In this document: positions 40,179-42,986 of the stretch, one piece after another
How positions within the stretch are numbered: position 1 is the stretch's first letter
Layout: each line of letters opens with the position of its first letter
NCBI RefSeq assembly: GCF_001476285.1
Contig: NZ_LDRU01000054.1
Span: 1-42,986 of the forward strand
DNA length: 42,986 nucleotides
Direction: 5' to 3'
From: Microbacterium testaceum
GTDB lineage: Bacteria > Actinomycetota > Actinomycetes > Actinomycetales > Microbacteriaceae
Position numbers and translations under genes: made by a program
The notes under the pieces: generated by a model
What the model was told of the DNA's origin: nothing
Seen by the model: only the letters and a program-made list of their open reading frames with translations
Databases searched by the model: none

Positions 40179-41286
40179 GCGCCCGACCGGGCTGTCGGTC
40201 CGGATCAAACTGACGCTCAGCTACGCGGTCTTCGTCGTGATCGTCGGGATCGCCCTGTTCACGGTGGGGTTCCTCGTCCTGCGGTTCCTGCCCGAGGGAA
40301 CCCTCTACGCCACGAGCGGCCTCTTCACCCCCGCGCGGCGCGACCTCGCCGACGTCTTCGTCAAGTACGCGTGGTTCACCGTCGCCGGGCTCGCCGTCAT
40401 CGGCCTGGGCGGGGGCTGGATCGTCGCGGGTCTCATGCTCCGGCCGCTGACCCGCATCACCGACGCCGCACGGGCGGTGCGCGACGGAAGCCTGGACCGC
40501 CGGGTCGACCTCCCCGGCCGACGCGACGAGCTGACCGACCTCGCCGACACCTTCGACGCGATGCTCGCGCGCATCGCCGAAACCGTCCAGGAGCAGCGGC
40601 GTTTCGCGGCGAACGCGTCGCACGAGCTGCGCACCCCGCACGCGACGATGCGCACGATGCTCGAGGTCGCGAAAGCCGATCCCGAGGGCGTCGACGTCGA
40701 GCGGCTGCTCGCCCGCCTCGACGACACGAACGAGCGGGCGATCCGGCTGACGGAGGCGATCCTCGCCCTCTCGCGCGCCTCGAACGGCGGCGTGGTGGCG
40801 CGCACCGAGGTCGAGATCGACACCCTCGCCGCCGAGGTGTGCGGCGAGCTCGCTCCGCTCGCGACGAGGACGTCTGCACGGCTCACCACGCGCATCGCGT
40901 CGCCCGCCGTCGCGATCGCGGACGAGACGCTCGCCCGCCAGATGCTCACGAATCTGGTGCACAACGCGATCGTCCACAGCACACCCGACGGCGAGCTTGC
41001 GCGCGAGGTGCAGATCGCCGTGCGGACGGACGCGCGCAGCGTCGTGATCGACGTCGCGAACACCGGCGCCGTGCTGTCCCGTGAAACGGTGGCCACGCTC
41101 CCCGAGCCCTTCGTCCGTGCGGCCGGGCGTGCCCGCCCCGCGGACGGCGGCACGGGCCTCGGTCTCGCCATCGCCGTCGCGATCGTGCGCGTGCACGAGG
41201 GCTCGCTCGAGCTCTGGCCGCGCGAGGGCGGCGGACTGCACGCGCGCGTGCGCCTGCCCCGGCCGATCGCTGTTCACGAGCGGTGA
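40171..41286 (+). CDS. HAMP-containing sensor histidine kinase
   Basis: A 371-residue kinase paired with the upstream regulator (8-base overlap). Two membrane helices (about 13-38 and 67-92) enclose a loop of about 28 residues. A HAMP domain (LRPLTRITDAARAVRDGSL) leads to the H-box ANASHELRTPHATM, where Pro is followed by His instead of the usual Leu. ATPase domain: LVHNAIVHSTPDG (N box), VANTGAVL in place of a canonical G1 and GGTGLGLAIAVAIV (G2). The weak G1 (NTGAVL rather than DxGxG) may reduce ATP binding, although many kinases tolerate it. Confidence 0.92.
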   Translation: MRERPTGLSVRIKLTLSYAVFVVIVGIALFTVGFLVLRFLPEGTLYATSGLFTPARRDLADVFVKYAWFTVAGLAVIGLGGGWIVAGLMLRPLTRITDAARAVRDGSLDRRVDLPGRRDELTDLADTFDAMLARIAETVQEQRRFAANASHELRTPHATMRTMLEVAKADPEGVDVERLLARLDDTNERAIRLTEAILALSRASNGGVVARTEVEIDTLAAEVCGELAPLATRTSARLTTRIASPAVAIADETLARQMLTNLVHNAIVHSTPDGELAREVQIAVRTDARSVVIDVANTGAVLSRETVATLPEPFVRAAGRARPADGGTGLGLAIAVAIVRVHEGSLELWPREGGGLHARVRLPRPIAVHER

Positions 41287-41305
41287 CCCATCCGCGCGAG
41301 GCTCC

Positions 41306-41758
41306 TCACCCGCGCGCTGCCAATTCCCCCGCGCGGACGGCTGCGAGCGTCACCAACCGCGAAACGATCACGATCACCGTGCCCACGCCCGCGCCCATGG
41401 TGTTGTGAAGAACGTCGTCGGCGTCGGGCACCCGACCGGGGATGAACGACTGAGCAGTCTCGACCGCGAGTGAGACGGCGGCCCCGAAGAGCACGGCGGC
41501 GGGTGCGAACCGCAGGGGAAGCAGCGCCGCCACCGCGATCCCGAGCGGCACGAACAGGGCCACGTTCATCACGACATCGCTGTCGTACGCCAGGGCGAAG
41601 CCGCCCCATCGCTCGGTCACGAGGAAGAACGCGTCGATCGCCCTCTCCTGGAACGGACGGATGAGCGCCCGCGGCGCGAGCGTGAGCGCCCCGACGACGG
41701 CGAGCGCTGCGGCGGCGACGAGGACACGGGCGGGGGTGAGGACCGGGGCGTTCGGCAT
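41306..41758 (-). CDS. VanZ-like membrane protein
   Basis: A 150-residue integral membrane protein of the VanZ family with four hydrophobic segments. Conserved parts are the DVVMNVALFVPLGI segment with its Asn, SLAVETAQSFIPGR and PDADDVLHNTMGAGVGT, the family hallmarks. VanZ proteins influence susceptibility to teicoplanin and related lipoglycopeptides in other Gram-positives, by an unsettled mechanism. AGGAGA precedes the ATG at 41758. It converges with the histidine kinase gene. Confidence 0.88.
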   Translation of the reverse strand: MPNAPVLTPARVLVAAAALAVVGALTLAPRALIRPFQERAIDAFFLVTERWGGFALAYDSDVVMNVALFVPLGIAVAALLPLRFAPAAVLFGAAVSLAVETAQSFIPGRVPDADDVLHNTMGAGVGTVIVIVSRLVTLAAVRAGELAARG

Positions 41759-41861
41759 GGAGTCTCCTGGATGATCGAGCCTCCAGCCCACACGCCGCGG
41801 TGTTGCCGGCGCGTCTGCGCCTTCCGATACGCGGACGATATGCCGCGCCCGGACGAGGACA

Positions 41862-42257
41862 ATGGATGCCGTGACCTCCTCCCGCATCCATTCCGCGCTC
41901 GTCCTGCTCGTCGACCTCGTCTTCGTCGTCGTCTTCGCCGCGATCGGGCGCGCGACCCACGACGGTGACGTCCTCGGCCCCGCCGGATCGGGGCTGGCGA
42001 CCACGGCGTGGCCGTTCGTCGTCGCGCTGGGCCTCGGGTGGTTGATCAGCCGCGGGTGGCGCGCTCCCCTCGCTCCGGTGCGCACGGGACTCATCGTCTG
42101 GGTGGTGACCGTCGCCGTCGGCATGGTGCTGCGCGCGGTGAGCGGTCAGGGGGTCGCTGTCGCCTTCGTGATCGTCGCGGCGATCACGCTCGCGCTCTTC
42201 CTCGTGGGCTGGCGCGCGATCGCGCGGCTGGCGTCACGTCGCCGCCGGGCGGCCTGA
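41862..42257 (+). CDS. DUF3054 membrane protein
   Basis: A 131-residue protein with four hydrophobic segments and the DUF3054 core VDLVFVVVFAAIGRATHD followed by TTAWPFVVALGLGWL. Function is unknown; the family is common in actinobacteria and haloarchaea. ATG 41862 has GAGG four bases upstream. GACAAT lies seven bases before GTG 41871, so a leaderless start there (128 aa) is an alternative. It is divergent from the vanZ-like gene. Confidence 0.85.
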   Translation: MDAVTSSRIHSALVLLVDLVFVVVFAAIGRATHDGDVLGPAGSGLATTAWPFVVALGLGWLISRGWRAPLAPVRTGLIVWVVTVAVGMVLRAVSGQGVAVAFVIVAAITLALFLVGWRAIARLASRRRRAA

Positions 42258-42285
42258 GGCACGCATTCACCCGCGGACGTGGGAC

Positions 42286-42798
42286 TCAGTCCGCGAGCGA
42301 CACGTCGACCTGGATCTCCGCCGCGAGGCGCTCCAGCTCGGTGACCAGGTCATCGATCTCGACGCCCGCGACGAGCGTCACCGTGATGGACGCCTCGAAC
42401 AGACGGCCGCCCGCCATCGCGGCATCCGTCGTCTGCGTCGACATGCGCTCGATGCTCACTCCGCGCGCGCTGAGGGCCGACGTGATCTCACGCACGATGC
42501 CCGAACGGTCGTTGCCGATGACGTCGAGGGTGACACTGTGCGGAGCGGATGCCGTGCCTTCGGGTGAACCGAGGTGAACCGTGACCGCGAGGGTACCCGC
42601 CAGCCCCTCGAGGGCGCCGCGGAGGGCATCGGCCCGATCGGCGGCGACCGACACCTCGACGATGCCGGCGAAGGCTCCCGCGAGTTCGGCGAGCTCGCTG
42701 TTCTCCCAGTTGCCGCCGTGGGCGTCGATGATGTCGGCGACGGACGACACCAGGCCCGCGCGGTCGTCACCGACGATGGTCAGAACGAGGGTGGTCAT
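42286..42798 (-). CDS. Two-ACT-domain protein (GcvR-like)
   Basis: A 170-residue protein made of two ACT domains, about 1-77 and 87-170. TLVLTIVGDDRAGLVSSVAD and HSVTLDVIGNDRSGIVREIT show the same ligand-binding loop at the start of each. This arrangement is that of glycine-cleavage repressor GcvR-like regulators and is usually annotated simply as an amino-acid-binding protein. No DNA-binding domain is present. TACGCT lies six bases before the ATG. Confidence 0.88.
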   Translation of the reverse strand: MTTLVLTIVGDDRAGLVSSVADIIDAHGGNWENSELAELAGAFAGIVEVSVAADRADALRGALEGLAGTLAVTVHLGSPEGTASAPHSVTLDVIGNDRSGIVREITSALSARGVSIERMSTQTTDAAMAGGRLFEASITVTLVAGVEIDDLVTELERLAAEIQVDVSLAD

Positions 42799-42804
42799 GG
42801 CCCC

Positions 42805-42810
42805 AGCGTA
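42805..42810 (-). promoter_or_regulatory. -10 box TACGCT of the ACT-domain gene
   Basis: TACGCT on the minus strand, six bases, ATG at 42798. On the plus strand TAGCGT near 42827 faces the other way and may serve the partial gene at the edge, whose leader contains a ribosome binding site. Confidence 0.45.
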
Positions 42811-42858
42811 GCGAGCGGCCCCTGCTAGCGTGGGAGAGACGTCGAGAGGAGGCCGCAC

Positions 42859-42986
42859 GTGATCGCATCGCTGATCGCCCTGCTGAACCTGCTCCTCGCG
42901 ACCGCCGAGCTCGCTCTCACGCCCGGCACCGGGGCTCCCCTGCTCGCCGTGGTCCTCGCCGCGGCCGTCGTCGTCACCGTCGCGAT
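42859..42986 (+). CDS. Membrane protein, N-terminal fragment at window edge
   Basis: A GTG with AGGAGG six bases upstream opens a frame that runs to the window end. The 42 visible residues, ASLIALLNLLLATAELAL onward, are almost entirely hydrophobic and include two membrane segments with a short GTGAP turn. The rest of the gene lies outside, so no family can be named. Confidence 0.7.
   Translation, partial: MIASLIALLNLLLATAELALTPGTGAPLLAVVLAAAVVVTVA

Noticed and set aside
1..42986. Prophage, transposon, integron or CRISPR structure
   Set aside because: No transposase, integrase, capsid, Cas gene or regularly spaced repeat array was seen; composition is uniform throughout.

Overview
The window is a 43 kb chromosomal stretch from a high-GC Gram-positive bacterium, most likely a Microbacteriaceae member of the Microbacterium type. 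This rests on about 70% GC, GC-rich third codon positions, an actinobacterial four-domain ribosomal protein S1, many genes with a -10 box six bases before the start codon (leaderless architecture), many 4-base start/stop overlaps, and gene families common in that group. No tRNA, rRNA, CRISPR array, transposase, phage gene or integrase was seen. Apart from two candidate palindromic elements it reads as ordinary chromosome with accessory islands.

Layout. 0.3-2.1 kb: a 57-residue membrane peptide and rpsA (minus strand). 2.5-9.8 kb: two paralogous secreted SLT-like cell-wall enzymes in opposite orientation flank a minus-strand set: a PadR regulator with a palindromic operator, an ABC1/UbiB-type kinase with a C-terminal membrane hairpin, and an SF2 helicase that also carries hydrophobic segments. 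10.1-12.6 kb: glucose-6-phosphate isomerase and a CoA-pyrophosphatase-like NUDIX protein. 12.6-15.2 kb: an operon of a Tat-dependent intradiol-dioxygenase lipoprotein followed by tatA, tatC and tatB. 15.4-17.3 kb: a small protein and an OmpR-type two-component system, each start overlapping the previous stop. 17.4-20.1 kb: a membrane flavocytochrome reductase, an FMN-binding membrane-anchored protein and ApbE. Together 12.6-20.1 kb looks like a surface redox island.

20.2-22.3 kb: a short-chain dehydrogenase and an msrB-msrA pair. 22.3-25.0 kb: an arsenic island, arsR divergent from arsC, an ArsO-like flavoprotein and an ArsN-like acetyltransferase, with no efflux pump in the window. 25.0-31.2 kb: housekeeping and metabolic genes (FAD oxidoreductase, VOC protein, GNAT, M19 dipeptidase, TrhO-type rhodanese, glycosyltransferase 2, endonuclease/exonuclease/phosphatase protein, YjdF-like membrane protein). 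31.3-35.8 kb: stress genes (catalase, HVA1/DUF2945 protein, a photolyase-like protein of the FeS-BCP type lacking cluster cysteines, its DUF2256 partner, a pyridoxamine-oxidase-fold protein). 36.4-38.2 kb: a small protein, a cold-shock protein and a membrane fatty-acid desaturase that seems to start at ATC. 38.3-41.8 kb: a VanY-like carboxypeptidase, a metallophosphoesterase, a second two-component system and a VanZ-like protein. The right edge holds a DUF3054 protein, a two-ACT-domain protein and the start of a membrane protein.

Themes are envelope maintenance, extracytoplasmic redox chemistry and oxidative, arsenic, cold and light stress. All functions are inferred from motifs and context read by eye; no database search was run.
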